A stretch of 64,000 nt of DNA. Origin: an uncultured Roseobacter sp. (GTDB taxonomy: Bacteria > Pseudomonadota > Alphaproteobacteria > Rhodobacterales > Rhodobacteraceae). The stretch is taken from the NCBI RefSeq assembly GCF_947496515.1, contig NZ_CANMDB010000003.1, positions 186,001 to 250,000 of the forward strand. The letters are read 5' to 3'. This document shows positions 1-8,467 of this stretch, in pieces; within the stretch, counting starts at the first letter, position 1; each line of letters starts with the position of its first letter. The notes beneath the pieces are model-generated. The model worked only from the letters and a program-made list of their open reading frames with translations. It was not told the origin of the DNA and made no database searches. Position numbers and translations under genes: made by a program.

Positions 1-175
1 GAGCTTTCTCAGCCCGCCGTTCGGTCCTGCGGCCTTCTACCTGAAATCCGTCGCACCGCCGCACATCAGCCTGACGGACATTTTCAAGGGGTTCCTGCCC
101 TTCATCGGCATCCAACTCTGCGCGCTGTCGGTGCTGTTGATCTGGCCGCCCATTGTGTCCATCCTCTTGCCGTAG
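1..175 (+). CDS. TRAP transporter large permease, C-terminal end (partial)
   Basis: This is the 3' end of a gene that begins before the window, read in the frame starting at base 2. The visible 57 residues start SFLSPPFGPAAFYLKSVAPP and end in a hydrophobic helix (LSVLLIWPPIVSILLP), which matches the C-terminus of DctM-type TRAP permeases. Such proteins form the membrane channel for uptake of an organic acid caught by a periplasmic binding protein. It ends 9 bp before uxaA, and the AGGAGG ribosome site of uxaA overlaps its stop, so the two are co-transcribed. A hexuronate substrate is inferred from the neighbours only. Confidence 0.8.
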   Translation, partial: SFLSPPFGPAAFYLKSVAPPHISLTDIFKGFLPFIGIQLCALSVLLIWPPIVSILLP

Positions 176-184
176 GAGGTCCTG

Positions 185-1696
185 ATGGACACCGTTCGCC
201 TCGATGCGTCAGACAATGTGGTCACCGCCACGCGCCCCCTTGAGGTGGGCGTGCTGGTCGAGGACGCGGTGAGTACCCGCGCGCTGATCCCCTCGGGGCA
301 CAAGGTTGCCACCTATCCGATGGCGCCGGGCGCGCCGGTGCGCAAATACGCGCAGATCATCGGTTACGCGTCCCAGCCGATTGCTGCGGGCGATCACGTG
401 CATACCCATAACGTGGAGTTCCGCGCGACAGATGCGGCCTATGAGTTCTGCACCGATCTGCGGCCCGTCACAGCCGTGGCAGAGGCCGCGCGCGACAGCT
501 TCATGGGGTACCGCCGGGCAAACGGTCAGGTGGGCACGCGCAACTATGTGGCCATTGTGACGTCCGTGAACTGCTCTGCTACCGCCGCGCGGCGGATCGC
601 GGCTCATTTCACGCCGGAGGTCATGGCCGCCTATCCCAATGTGGACGGTGTGGTGGCCTTTGTGCACGGCACCGGCTGCGGCATGGCGGACAATGGCGAC
701 GGGTTCGAGGCGCTCCAGCGGGTGATGTGGGGCTACGCGCGCCATCCCAATCACGCGGGCGTGCTGATGGTCGGTCTGGGCTGCGAGATCAACCAGATCG
801 ACTGGCTGCTGGAGGCCTACGGGCTGGAGCAGGGACCAACCTTTCAGGTGATGAACATTCAGAACGTCGCGGGGTTGCGCCGCACGGTTGAGTTGGGGAT
901 CGAGAAGGTTGCCGCCATGCTGCCTCTGGCCAATGAGGCCGTGCGCGAGGCCTGCCCCGCCTCCGAGCTCAAGGTCGCGTTGCAATGCGGTGGCTCTGAC
1001 GCGTGGTCGGGGATCACGGCGAACCCCGCACTTGGCCACGCCTGCGATCTTCTGGCCGCACAGGGCGGCACCGGGGTGCTGGCCGAGACGCCCGAGATCT
1101 ACGGCGCCGAGCATCTGCTGACCCGTCGCGCGCACGACCGCGCCACGGGTAAAAAGCTGCTGGATCTGATCGAATGGTGGGAGGATTACACCACCCGCAA
1201 CCGCGGCTCCATGGACAACAACCCCAGCCCCGGCAACAAGGCCGGCGGGCTGACAACGATTTTGGAAAAATCGTTGGGCGCAGCGGCCAAGGGCGGCACC
1301 TCGCCCCTTACCGGGGTTTACAGGTACGCCGAGCCGGTCACCGCCCGCGGCTTCACCTTTATGGACAGCCCCGGTTATGATCCTGCCAGTGTCACCGGGC
1401 AGATCGCGGGCGGCTGCAATCTGGTGTGCTTTACCACCGGGCGCGGCTCTGCCTTCGGGTCCAAGCCAGCCCCGACGATCAAGATCGCCACCAATTCCGC
1501 CATGGCGGCGCGGATGTCCGAGGACATGGACATCGACGCCGGTACCATCCTCACCGGGGGCGTGACGGTGGAGGAGAAGGGCCGCGAAATCTACGAGACG
1601 TTCCTGCGCGTGGCCTCGGGCGAGATGAGCAAATCCGAAGCACAGGGTCTGGGGGATCACGAGTTCGTACCCTGGCAAATCGGCGCAGTGATGTGA
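185..1696 (+). CDS. uxaA: UxaA-family altronate dehydratase
   Basis: A 503-residue protein, close to the usual length of altronate dehydratase, which converts D-altronate to 2-keto-3-deoxygluconate and water. Residues about 1-90 form the SAF-like N-terminal domain (GVLVEDAVSTRALIPSGHKVA) and the rest is the GarD/UxaA core, with GTRNYVAIVTSVNCSAT, the cysteine-containing FVHGTGCGMADNGDGF and VGLGCEINQ. AGGAGG lies 6 bp before the ATG. It follows the TRAP permease and is in one unit with genes through kdgK, whose product phosphorylates the dehydratase product. A related sugar-acid dehydratase such as galactarate dehydratase is possible, but kdgK and uxaC nearby favour altronate. Confidence 0.85.
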   Translation: MDTVRLDASDNVVTATRPLEVGVLVEDAVSTRALIPSGHKVATYPMAPGAPVRKYAQIIGYASQPIAAGDHVHTHNVEFRATDAAYEFCTDLRPVTAVAEAARDSFMGYRRANGQVGTRNYVAIVTSVNCSATAARRIAAHFTPEVMAAYPNVDGVVAFVHGTGCGMADNGDGFEALQRVMWGYARHPNHAGVLMVGLGCEINQIDWLLEAYGLEQGPTFQVMNIQNVAGLRRTVELGIEKVAAMLPLANEAVREACPASELKVALQCGGSDAWSGITANPALGHACDLLAAQGGTGVLAETPEIYGAEHLLTRRAHDRATGKKLLDLIEWWEDYTTRNRGSMDNNPSPGNKAGGLTTILEKSLGAAAKGGTSPLTGVYRYAEPVTARGFTFMDSPGYDPASVTGQIAGGCNLVCFTTGRGSAFGSKPAPTIKIATNSAMAARMSEDMDIDAGTILTGGVTVEEKGREIYETFLRVASGEMSKSEAQGLGDHEFVPWQIGAVM

Positions 1697-1729
1697 GCCT
1701 GAATCCTGTCCCAGAAAATACGCCGGGTC

Positions 1730-2749
1730 ATGGCTGAACGGCCGCGCATTCTGATTGTCGGCGGCGGGCTGATCGGCATCCGTCATCTGGAGGCAGTGGC
1801 CGCCCACCCGGGCTGCACCCTCGCGGGGCTGGTGGACCCTGATCCCACCATCGCAGCGGACGCGCCCCGTTTCGCCGATATGGATGAGGTCACGGGCCCG
1901 GTGGATGGCGTCATCATCGCGACCCCCACGCAGCTCCATGCCCAGCACGGCGCGCAGGCCGCGGCACGCGGGTGGCACATGCTGATCGAAAAACCTGTGG
2001 CGGGCGATCTAGCGGGCGCCCGGATGCTGAGGGAGGCCGTTCAACGGGCGGGCGTCGCGGCGCTGGTCGGTCATCACCGGCGCTACCACGCGCCCGTGCA
2101 GCAGCTCAAATCCCTGCTCGCTGCGGGCACCATCGGTCAGCCGCTCACAGCGAGCCTCATCTGGGCCATGCGCAAACCCGACGCTTATTTTGACGGGAAC
2201 TGGCGCACCGCGGGCGGCAGCCCGGTGATGATCAACCTCGTGCATGACATCGACCTTCTGCGCTTTACCTTGGGCGAGATCGCCGAGGCCGTCGCCCTGC
2301 CGGGGCCCAGCCTGCGCGGCGCAGGCAGGATCGAAAGCGGCGCCGTTGCCCTGCGGTTCGAGACAGGTGCCACCGCCACCATCAGCTTTGCCGATACCGC
2401 ACCCTCGCCCTGGGGGTTCGAGGCTGGCACCGGCGAGAACCCTAACATCGGCACCACCGGGCAGGACATGCTGTGGATCACCGGCACCCAAGGCGCGATC
2501 AGCTTTCCGTCCCTGACGCTGTGGTCGGGGACCGAGTGGGGCCAGCCCGCCACGCGCGTCCCGCTTGACCGGCAGGAGAACCCCCAGACCCCGCTGGCTG
2601 CACAGCTCGATCACTTCCTGCAGGTGATGAACGGCGCCCCGCCGCTGATCTCTGTCGCCGACGCCATCCGCACGCTGGAAACAGCGCTAGAGATCGAAAC
2701 CCAACTGAGGGGCGTCAGACCCCGTCTTCGTGAAAGGACACATGCATGA
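1730..2749 (+). CDS. Gfo/Idh/MocA family oxidoreductase
   Basis: A 339-residue NAD(P)-dependent sugar or sugar-acid dehydrogenase-like protein. The N-terminal Rossmann motif is ILIVGGGLIGIRHLEAV. The family's EKP motif (MLIEKPVAGDLAGA) lies near residue 87, and NLVHDIDLLRFTLGEI carries the conserved His/Asp region of the C-terminal domain. The stop overlaps the start of the next gene in an ATGA, so the two are probably translationally coupled. Its place between altronate dehydratase and KDG kinase suggests oxidation of a sugar acid or lactone, but the substrate cannot be read from sequence. Confidence 0.8.
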   Translation: MAERPRILIVGGGLIGIRHLEAVAAHPGCTLAGLVDPDPTIAADAPRFADMDEVTGPVDGVIIATPTQLHAQHGAQAAARGWHMLIEKPVAGDLAGARMLREAVQRAGVAALVGHHRRYHAPVQQLKSLLAAGTIGQPLTASLIWAMRKPDAYFDGNWRTAGGSPVMINLVHDIDLLRFTLGEIAEAVALPGPSLRGAGRIESGAVALRFETGATATISFADTAPSPWGFEAGTGENPNIGTTGQDMLWITGTQGAISFPSLTLWSGTEWGQPATRVPLDRQENPQTPLAAQLDHFLQVMNGAPPLISVADAIRTLETALEIETQLRGVRPRLRERTHA

Positions 2750-3633
2750 GCAAGCCCGCAATCGGATTCATCGGCCTCGGCCTCATGGGCGCCGCCATGG
2801 TCAACCGGCTGATCGACCAGGGATATGCGCTGACCATCACCGCCAACCGCTCCCGCCCTAATATCGACGCTGCGGTGGCGCGGGGGGCGGCAGAGGTCGA
2901 GACCGCCCGCGATGTGGCGGCGGCCAGCGATGTGGTGATGCTCTGCATGGATACCTCCGACAGCGTGGAGGCGCGCATGCGCGGTGACGCGGGCGTCATC
3001 GCCGGTCTGAGGCCGGGCGCCACGGTGATCGACTTCGGTACCTCCTTGCCCGCCAGCACCAAAGCGCTGGGCGCAGAGGTCGCCGCGGCAGGCGGCACCT
3101 ACCTCGACGCGCCACTGGGGCGCACGCCGAGCCATGCCAAGGACGGGCTGCTCAACATCATGACCGCGGGCGACAAGGCCGCCTTTGACCGGGTCGAGCC
3201 GGTGCTGCAGGATCTTGGCGAGAACGTCTTTCATCTGGGCGCGCTGGGCTCGGGTCACACGATCAAGCTGATCAACAACTTCTTTGCCATGACCACCGCC
3301 AACGCCATGGCCGAGGCCTTTGCCATGGCCGATGTGGCGGGGATCGAACGCCAGAAAGTCTATGACGTCATGTCCGCAGGCCCGCTGCATTCCGGGATGA
3401 TGGATTTCGTATCGGCCTACGCGCTGCGGGGCGACCCGAACCAGCTGGCCTTTGCGGTCAAGAACGCCGCCAAGGACGTGGGCTATTACGGGCGCATGGC
3501 AGAGGAGGCGGGCGTGCAGAGCATCATGTCCAAATGCGCGCTCGCAGCACTGCGCGACGCGACAGAGACTGGTCACGCCGACAAGATGGTGCCCGAAATG
3601 ACAGAGTATTACGCCACCAAGTTCAAACCCTGA
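2746..3633 (+). CDS. NAD(P)-dependent 3-hydroxyacid dehydrogenase (HIBADH/GarR family)
   Basis: A 295-residue beta-hydroxyacid dehydrogenase. It has the glycine-rich nucleotide motif GFIGLGLMGAAM at the N-terminus, the substrate-binding segment DAPLGRTPSHAKDGLLNIM, and the catalytic lysine K174 in GSGHTIKLINNF. The family includes 3-hydroxyisobutyrate dehydrogenase, tartronate semialdehyde reductase and 6-phosphogluconate dehydrogenase-like enzymes. It overlaps the upstream Gfo/Idh gene by 4 bp and ends 1 bp before the EamA gene. In a hexuronate cluster a GarR-like tartronate semialdehyde reductase is plausible, but no matching aldolase is in the window, so the substrate stays open. Confidence 0.8.
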   Translation: MSKPAIGFIGLGLMGAAMVNRLIDQGYALTITANRSRPNIDAAVARGAAEVETARDVAAASDVVMLCMDTSDSVEARMRGDAGVIAGLRPGATVIDFGTSLPASTKALGAEVAAAGGTYLDAPLGRTPSHAKDGLLNIMTAGDKAAFDRVEPVLQDLGENVFHLGALGSGHTIKLINNFFAMTTANAMAEAFAMADVAGIERQKVYDVMSAGPLHSGMMDFVSAYALRGDPNQLAFAVKNAAKDVGYYGRMAEEAGVQSIMSKCALAALRDATETGHADKMVPEMTEYYATKFKP

Positions 3634-3634
3634 C

Positions 3635-4516
3635 ATGGCGGTCGCCGCCGGACTGATCGAGGACCGTCCCCGACTCGGCATCCTGCTGATGCTGGGGGCC
3701 TGGGCTCTGTTCGCGGTGGTCGATACCAGTGCGAAATGGCTGGTGCTGATGGCGTTTCCGGCCTTTCAGCTCGCGTTTATGCGCTATGCGGGGCATTTCG
3801 TGATCTCCACCGCCCTGATCGCCCGCGGCGGTATCACCCGCGACCGGTTCCAGACGCAGCGGCCCGGGCTGGTGGTGCTGCGGGCGCTTTTGCTGATCCT
3901 GGCGACGCTGTCGAACTTCTACGCGCTGAATTTCCTGCCGCTGACGGTGACGGCGGCGATCATGTTCTCCAGCCCGGTCATCGTGTGCTTTCTGTCCTAC
4001 GCGGTGCTCAAGGAACCGGTCGGTCCCTGGCGCTGGGGCGCGATCCTCTTGGGCTTTGTCGGCGTGCTGATCGTGATCCGGCCGCTGGGGGCGGGGTTCC
4101 ACTGGGCCATGGGGCTCGCGCTCTTCAACGCGGCCAGTCTGGCGCTTTACTCCCTGATCACACGGCAACTGGCGGGCGTGGTGGCGACAGAGACGATGCA
4201 GTTCTACATGGGGGTGCTGGGCACCGCGATCCTGGCACCCATGGCGGTCTGGACCTGGGTCTGGCCGCAGAGCGGGCTGGAATGGGTGCTGCTGATCGGC
4301 CTCGGTGTGCTGGGCTGGGCTGGGCACCAGATGCTGACCATCGCACACCGCTTCAGTTCCGCCAATACGCTGATGCCCTACATGTATTCGCTGATGGTCT
4401 ATCTCACGATCCTGAGTTACTTCGTCTTTGATCACCTGCCCGATGTCTGGACCGTCCTGGGCACGATCATCATTGTGGCCTCGGGCCTCATCATCTGGAA
4501 AAGGGAACAACGGTAA
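3635..4516 (+). CDS. EamA-family DMT-superfamily transporter
   Basis: A 293-residue integral membrane protein with about ten hydrophobic segments in two EamA repeats. Each repeat holds the usual metabolite-exporter style (ILLMLGAWALFAVVDTSAKW in the first; FNAASLALYSLITRQLAG opening the second). It acts in the inner membrane. Its stop TAA shares a base with the ATG of kdgK, so it lies inside the hexuronate transcript. It could move a sugar acid or a pathway by-product. Direction and substrate are not visible. Confidence 0.8.
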   Translation: MAVAAGLIEDRPRLGILLMLGAWALFAVVDTSAKWLVLMAFPAFQLAFMRYAGHFVISTALIARGGITRDRFQTQRPGLVVLRALLLILATLSNFYALNFLPLTVTAAIMFSSPVIVCFLSYAVLKEPVGPWRWGAILLGFVGVLIVIRPLGAGFHWAMGLALFNAASLALYSLITRQLAGVVATETMQFYMGVLGTAILAPMAVWTWVWPQSGLEWVLLIGLGVLGWAGHQMLTIAHRFSSANTLMPYMYSLMVYLTILSYFVFDHLPDVWTVLGTIIIVASGLIIWKREQR

Positions 4517-5376
4517 TGCGTGTGGCCTGCATCGGCGAAGCGATGATCGAACTGACCCAGCAAGGCGGCGCGGCCCATCTGGGCGTGGCGGGCGATACGC
4601 TTAACACGGCGATCTATCTCAAGCGCAGCGCGCCGGAGCTTGAGGTGGAGTACATCACCTGTCTGGGGGACGATCCCTTTTCCGGCCAGATCTGCGATTT
4701 CATCGGTGCACAGGGTATCGGCTGCGACGGGATCCGGACGATTGCCGGTGGCACGCCCGGCCTCTACGCCATCACCACGGAAGCGGGCGAACGGTCCTTT
4801 ACCTACTGGCGCAACCAGTCCGCCGCCCGGCAGATGTTTCAGGATGAGGCCGGGTTTGAGGTGCTGAAGGACTATGACCTCCTGTACCTCTCTGGCATCA
4901 CCATGGCGATCCTGCCGCCGTCGGTACGGGCCGGATTTCTGGACTGGCTGGGGCAGGGCGACGCGCGGCTGGCCTATGACAGCAACTACCGCCCCCGGCT
5001 GTGGGACAGCGCCGACGCCGCCCGCGCGGTGACCGATGCGCTCTGGTCCCGCTGTGACATTGCCTTGCCGTCTGTCGATGACGAGATGGCGCTTTTTGAG
5101 CAGGACGCCGCCGCTGTTACCGCGCGACTCCGCGCCTACGGCTGTCGCGGCGCGCTGAAACGCGGGGCGGAGGGGCCGCTTTCGCTCGGTTCGGACGTGG
5201 TGCAGAGCTATGCTCCGGCCCCCCGCATCGTCGATACCACCGCCGCCGGTGACAGCTTCAACGGCGGCTACCTGGCCGCTCTTCTGACCGGTGGTGATCA
5301 AGCGGCGGCCTTGCGTGCAGGCCACGACTGTGCGGCGCGCGTGGTGCAATTCCCGGGCGCCATCATCCCGGTGTAA
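4516..5376 (+). CDS. kdgK: PfkB-family sugar kinase, probable 2-keto-3-deoxygluconate kinase
   Basis: A 286-residue ribokinase/PfkB-family kinase. It starts MRVACIGEAMIELTQ, and the C-terminal ATP/anion-hole motif DTTAAGDSFNGGYLAALL carries the catalytic base D246. It would phosphorylate 2-keto-3-deoxygluconate, the product of altronate dehydratase, to KDPG for the Entner-Doudoroff aldolase (not in the window). It is the last + strand gene of the cluster, its start overlaps the previous stop (TAATG), and it faces the minus-strand reductase and uxaC genes. The family is certain; KDG as substrate rests partly on context. Confidence 0.82.
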   Translation: MRVACIGEAMIELTQQGGAAHLGVAGDTLNTAIYLKRSAPELEVEYITCLGDDPFSGQICDFIGAQGIGCDGIRTIAGGTPGLYAITTEAGERSFTYWRNQSAARQMFQDEAGFEVLKDYDLLYLSGITMAILPPSVRAGFLDWLGQGDARLAYDSNYRPRLWDSADAARAVTDALWSRCDIALPSVDDEMALFEQDAAAVTARLRAYGCRGALKRGAEGPLSLGSDVVQSYAPAPRIVDTTAAGDSFNGGYLAALLTGGDQAAALRAGHDCAARVVQFPGAIIPV

Positions 5377-5424
5377 GGGAGAGGGGGCAAGCCGCCTCCC
5401 CTCCATCGAGGAGGGTCGGCGGCT

Positions 5425-5441
5425 GTCCGGCGATGCCGGAC
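5425..5441. terminator. Hairpin between convergent kdgK and reductase genes
   Basis: Arms GTCCGGC and GCCGGAC form a perfect 7-bp stem around a 3-nt loop, in the 79-bp convergent gap. A second short inverted repeat (CCCTCC/GGAGGG around ATCGA) lies just upstream. There is no T-tract, so a terminator role is an inference from position. Confidence 0.4.
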
Positions 5442-5455
5442 GGGACATCTGCGCC

Positions 5456-6664
5456 CTAGTCTCGTGCCAGATCAGCCGCACCGATCACTCCGAGCAAGGC
5501 GCTGTCCGGCGCGCCCGCGGTGATGAGCCGCGTGATCTCTTCGTGCCGTGGATCCTCCAGCGGTTGCTCCGCCGCCACCTCCGCCCTGCAAAACCCGAGC
5601 CACGCCTCCAGCGCCGCGTGCAGCGCGGAGGCGTCCTTGCCCGAGGCCACGAGCTCGCGCAGAGGCGCCACAATCCGGTGGGGCAGCTTCTGGCTGCCAT
5701 CCATCGCGATCTGGCGGAGCTTATGCGCCAGATGCGGGTTCTCGAACCGCTGCATCAGCGCCCGGGCATAGCCTGCCGCCGCGTCCTGCATCTCTGCGGG
5801 CAGCGTCTGCGCTGTCTGCGTCATCAGCGCGTCCACCCGCCCGCGCAGATCCGCGTCGCCTACTGCCTCATGCACATGCGCATGACCCGCAAGCGTCCCC
5901 GCGTAGGCCAGCAGCGAATGCGCCCCGTTCAGCATCCGCAGCTTGCGCATCTCGTAGGGCGCCACATCCGGCACGATCTGCACCCCCGGCCAGTCGGGCC
6001 GCGGCCCGGCGAAAGCGTCCTCGATCACCCACTCGCGAAAGGGCTCCGTGGCCACGGCCATCGGGCAGCCTGTCTCGGCCCGCAGCGCGTCCGTGGTCGC
6101 AGGTGTGATCCGGTCCACCATGGCGGAGGGGAAGCCGATGAACCCGCCCAAGGGGGGCAGCCCCGCCGCCTCACCGAAGGCCGCCACCGCCGCCCCCAGC
6201 CTGGCGCCGTTGCCCGCCAGATTGTCACAACTGAGCACGGTGACAGGCGCGCGGCGCGCGGCCAGCCCACGGGCCAGATACCCGATCACCGTGCGCGGCG
6301 CGCCACCCGCCAGATCCGCCACAATGGCCGCATCGTCCAGATCGAGCCGTCCGTCGCCGCCCAGATGATAGCCTTTCTCCGTCACCGTCAGGGTGATCAC
6401 CGCCACCTCCGGATCCGCGATCCGCGCCAGCACCGCGCCCGGATCCTCCGGTGCCACCAGCACCTCGTCAAAAACCCCGATCCGCCGGACCCCGCGACCC
6501 TGAACCGCCAGCGCGTACTTATGTCCCGCCGCGCGCAACCCATCACGCACGGCAGCGCTCCGCAGGCTCACCCCGGTGATGCGCCAGCCGCCCGCGTCCG
6601 CCGTATACTCCGCCAGATGCGCCCGGGCGAAATTCCCCACCCCGATGTGCAGGATCCGTCCCAT
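5456..6664 (-). CDS. Mannitol-dehydrogenase-family oxidoreductase, probable tagaturonate/fructuronate reductase
   Basis: A 402-residue protein when started at the ATG that overlaps the uxaC stop (ATGA). A longer frame exists upstream but lies inside uxaC. It starts MGRILHIGVGNFARAHLAEYT, the Rossmann motif of the polyol/hexuronate dehydrogenase family, and keeps the family signature around VTVLSCDNLAGNGARL. The family reduces tagaturonate to altronate or fructuronate to mannonate with NADH. Because the cluster holds altronate dehydratase and no mannonate dehydratase is seen, tagaturonate reductase activity is inferred. It is shorter than E. coli UxaB/UxuB (about 480 residues), so a mannitol-type substrate is not excluded. 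Confidence 0.75.
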   Translation of the reverse strand: MGRILHIGVGNFARAHLAEYTADAGGWRITGVSLRSAAVRDGLRAAGHKYALAVQGRGVRRIGVFDEVLVAPEDPGAVLARIADPEVAVITLTVTEKGYHLGGDGRLDLDDAAIVADLAGGAPRTVIGYLARGLAARRAPVTVLSCDNLAGNGARLGAAVAAFGEAAGLPPLGGFIGFPSAMVDRITPATTDALRAETGCPMAVATEPFREWVIEDAFAGPRPDWPGVQIVPDVAPYEMRKLRMLNGAHSLLAYAGTLAGHAHVHEAVGDADLRGRVDALMTQTAQTLPAEMQDAAAGYARALMQRFENPHLAHKLRQIAMDGSQKLPHRIVAPLRELVASGKDASALHAALEAWLGFCRAEVAAEQPLEDPRHEEITRLITAGAPDSALLGVIGAADLARD

Positions 6665-8025
6665 CAGCTGTCCAGCCTGTAGGTCTCGCGCGCCAGATCC
6701 ACCGCCAGGCGCCGCGCCAGCCTCCGCGCGTCGGCGAGACCAAAGGCACTCGCGCCAACCTGCGTCGCCAGATGCGCCGCCACCCCGCGCCGCCACATGT
6801 CATGGCGCGCGGGGATCGACAGAAAGGCCCGTGTGTCGTCGTTGAACCCCGCCAGATTGGCGTAGCCCGCCGTCTCCACCACCCGGTCGAAATACCGCGC
6901 GATGCCCGCGGCACTGTCGTGAAACCACCACGGCGGCCCGATCCGCAGGCAGGGCCAGTGTCCGGCCATCGGCGCCAGCTCGCGCCCGTAGGTACTCTCA
7001 TCCAGCGTAAAGAGGATCAGCCGAAAGGCGCCCGCGTTGCCCACCCGGTTCAGCAACGGCTCCAGCCCGCGCACCCAATCCGTGGCCACCGGCATGTCCG
7101 CCCCCACATCGCGGCCAAAGCGCGCCAGCAGCGCCGCGTTGGTGTTGCGCCTGCTGCCTGCGTGCAGCTGCATGACCAACCCGTCCTCCACCGACATCTG
7201 CGCCATCTCCACCAGCATGTGACCGTGAAACGCCCGCGCCTCCGCCGCGCTGGCGGCACCTGCCCGCACCCGGGCGTACAGCGCCGCGGGATCCTCCAAC
7301 CAGACGGTCTGCGGTACCTCGATGGCATGATCCGTGGCGGTGGCCTCGCAGGATTTGAAGAAAGCCCGCCGCTGCCGCAACGCCGCCAGATAGCCGTCGA
7401 ACCGGGACACATCCTCGCCGGTCAGCGCGCCCATCCGGTCGACCTCGGTGACAAACTCCGCACCAGCGGCATCCAGCACCGCGTCAGGGCGAAACGTCGG
7501 GATCACGCGGCCGGGCCAACCGCTGTCGGCAATGGCGCGATGCGCCGAAAGATTATCCAGGGCACTGTCGGTCGTGGCCAGCACCTCAATGCCGAAGCGA
7601 TCAAAGAGCGCGCGAGGCCGGAACCCCGGCTCCGCCAGCCTTGCGGCGATCTGGTCATAGACGGCGTCCGCCGTCGCCTCGGACACCGGCGTGTCGATCC
7701 CCAGCGTCTCGCGCAGCACGTAGCTGATCCAGAAGCGTGTCGGCGTGCCGAGGAACATATCCCAATGCCGTGCGAACAGCCGAAAGACCGCGCGTGGATC
7801 CGTATCGGCCCCGGGCGCCCCGACCCCCAGATCCGCCAGATCGACGCCCTGCGAATGGAGCATCCGGAAAACGTAGTGATCCGGCACCACCAAAAGCTGC
7901 GCCGGATCGGGAAAGGCCGCATCCTCCGCAAACCACACCGGATCGCAATGGCCATGGGGCGATACGATGGGCAGCCCCCGGATCTCGTCATAAAGCGTGC
8001 CGGCCGTGCCTGTCAGTTCCCGCAT
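6664..8025 (-). CDS. uxaC: Glucuronate/galacturonate isomerase (uronate isomerase)
   Basis: A 453-residue uronate isomerase of the amidohydrolase superfamily, converting D-galacturonate to tagaturonate and D-glucuronate to fructuronate. It shows the N-terminal metal-binding SPHGHCDP, then FRMLHSQGVDL, FWISYVLRETLGI and the late QLHAGSRRNTN segment. The start at 8025 is preferred over an upstream in-frame start because AGGGAG lies a few bases before this ATG and the protein then begins MRELTG. It leads the two-gene minus-strand unit with the reductase (4-bp overlap). Confidence 0.9.
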   Translation of the reverse strand: MRELTGTAGTLYDEIRGLPIVSPHGHCDPVWFAEDAAFPDPAQLLVVPDHYVFRMLHSQGVDLADLGVGAPGADTDPRAVFRLFARHWDMFLGTPTRFWISYVLRETLGIDTPVSEATADAVYDQIAARLAEPGFRPRALFDRFGIEVLATTDSALDNLSAHRAIADSGWPGRVIPTFRPDAVLDAAGAEFVTEVDRMGALTGEDVSRFDGYLAALRQRRAFFKSCEATATDHAIEVPQTVWLEDPAALYARVRAGAASAAEARAFHGHMLVEMAQMSVEDGLVMQLHAGSRRNTNAALLARFGRDVGADMPVATDWVRGLEPLLNRVGNAGAFRLILFTLDESTYGRELAPMAGHWPCLRIGPPWWFHDSAAGIARYFDRVVETAGYANLAGFNDDTRAFLSIPARHDMWRRGVAAHLATQVGASAFGLADARRLARRLAVDLARETYRLDS

Positions 8026-8195
8026 TGTTATCTCCCTGCCCGGCCTTGATGCCGGTTGGCCTTGGGGCAAAGCCCGTCGTGACATACCGCATCCTTACCC
8101 CAGGGGCCAAGGCGCGGAAATCGGTGATCTCAGCCAGCATGCGGTATTCAGTTTTTCCCAGACAGCAGGTGGCGCGCCCCCGGCCACCGGGCCGG

Positions 8196-8247
8196 GCAGC
8201 CCCCGCCCCCCCTCGATGGGGGGAAAGGGGGCTTCCCCCCGGGCTGC
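8196..8247. repeat. Very GC-rich nested hairpin in the uxaC upstream region
   Basis: Outer arms GCAGCCC (8196-8202) and GGGCTGC (8241-8247) enclose runs of C and G that pair around a CTCGATG turn. It lies in the 442-bp gap between rmuC and uxaC, which otherwise has no credible gene. The G-run/AAAG/C-run pattern recalls the tails of the elements at 44234-44300 and 48383-48449, so it may be a diverged relative. Confidence 0.45.
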
Positions 8248-8340
8248 TCCCGGCAAACGCCCGGACCGCACGGTGGTGCCAAGGATCCGGTCACACTCCC
8301 GACCGCACGCTGCTTTAACCCGCCAAATACCGCCCCGGAC

Positions 8341-8437
8341 ACCGACGCAATACCGACGTGATACCGACACGATACAGATCCCCGTATCGCCCTGCGGCGA
8401 CACGTTTACTGGTCGATTCGCACCTCTGCGGGGATCT
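8341..8437. repeat. Composite element with three 11-bp tandem repeats (downstream of rmuC)
   Basis: Three tandem 11-mers (accgacgcaat, accgacgtgat, accgacacgat) occupy 8341-8373. They are followed by an inverted repeat AGATCCCCG (8376-8384)/CGGGGATCT (8429-8437). The same arrangement, with related 11-mers and a GATTCGC motif, occurs at 53544-53640. Both copies lie just after the stop of a minus-strand gene. The period of 11 is not a multiple of three, so this is not a coding repeat. Confidence 0.65.
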
Positions 8438-8467
8438 CGCTCAAAAGATGTTGCGCGCACGGTGGCT

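Noticed and set aside
209-1978. Long open frame (589 codons) antisense to uxaA
   Set aside because: Same GC-bias effect; it crosses two real genes and has no recognisable domain.
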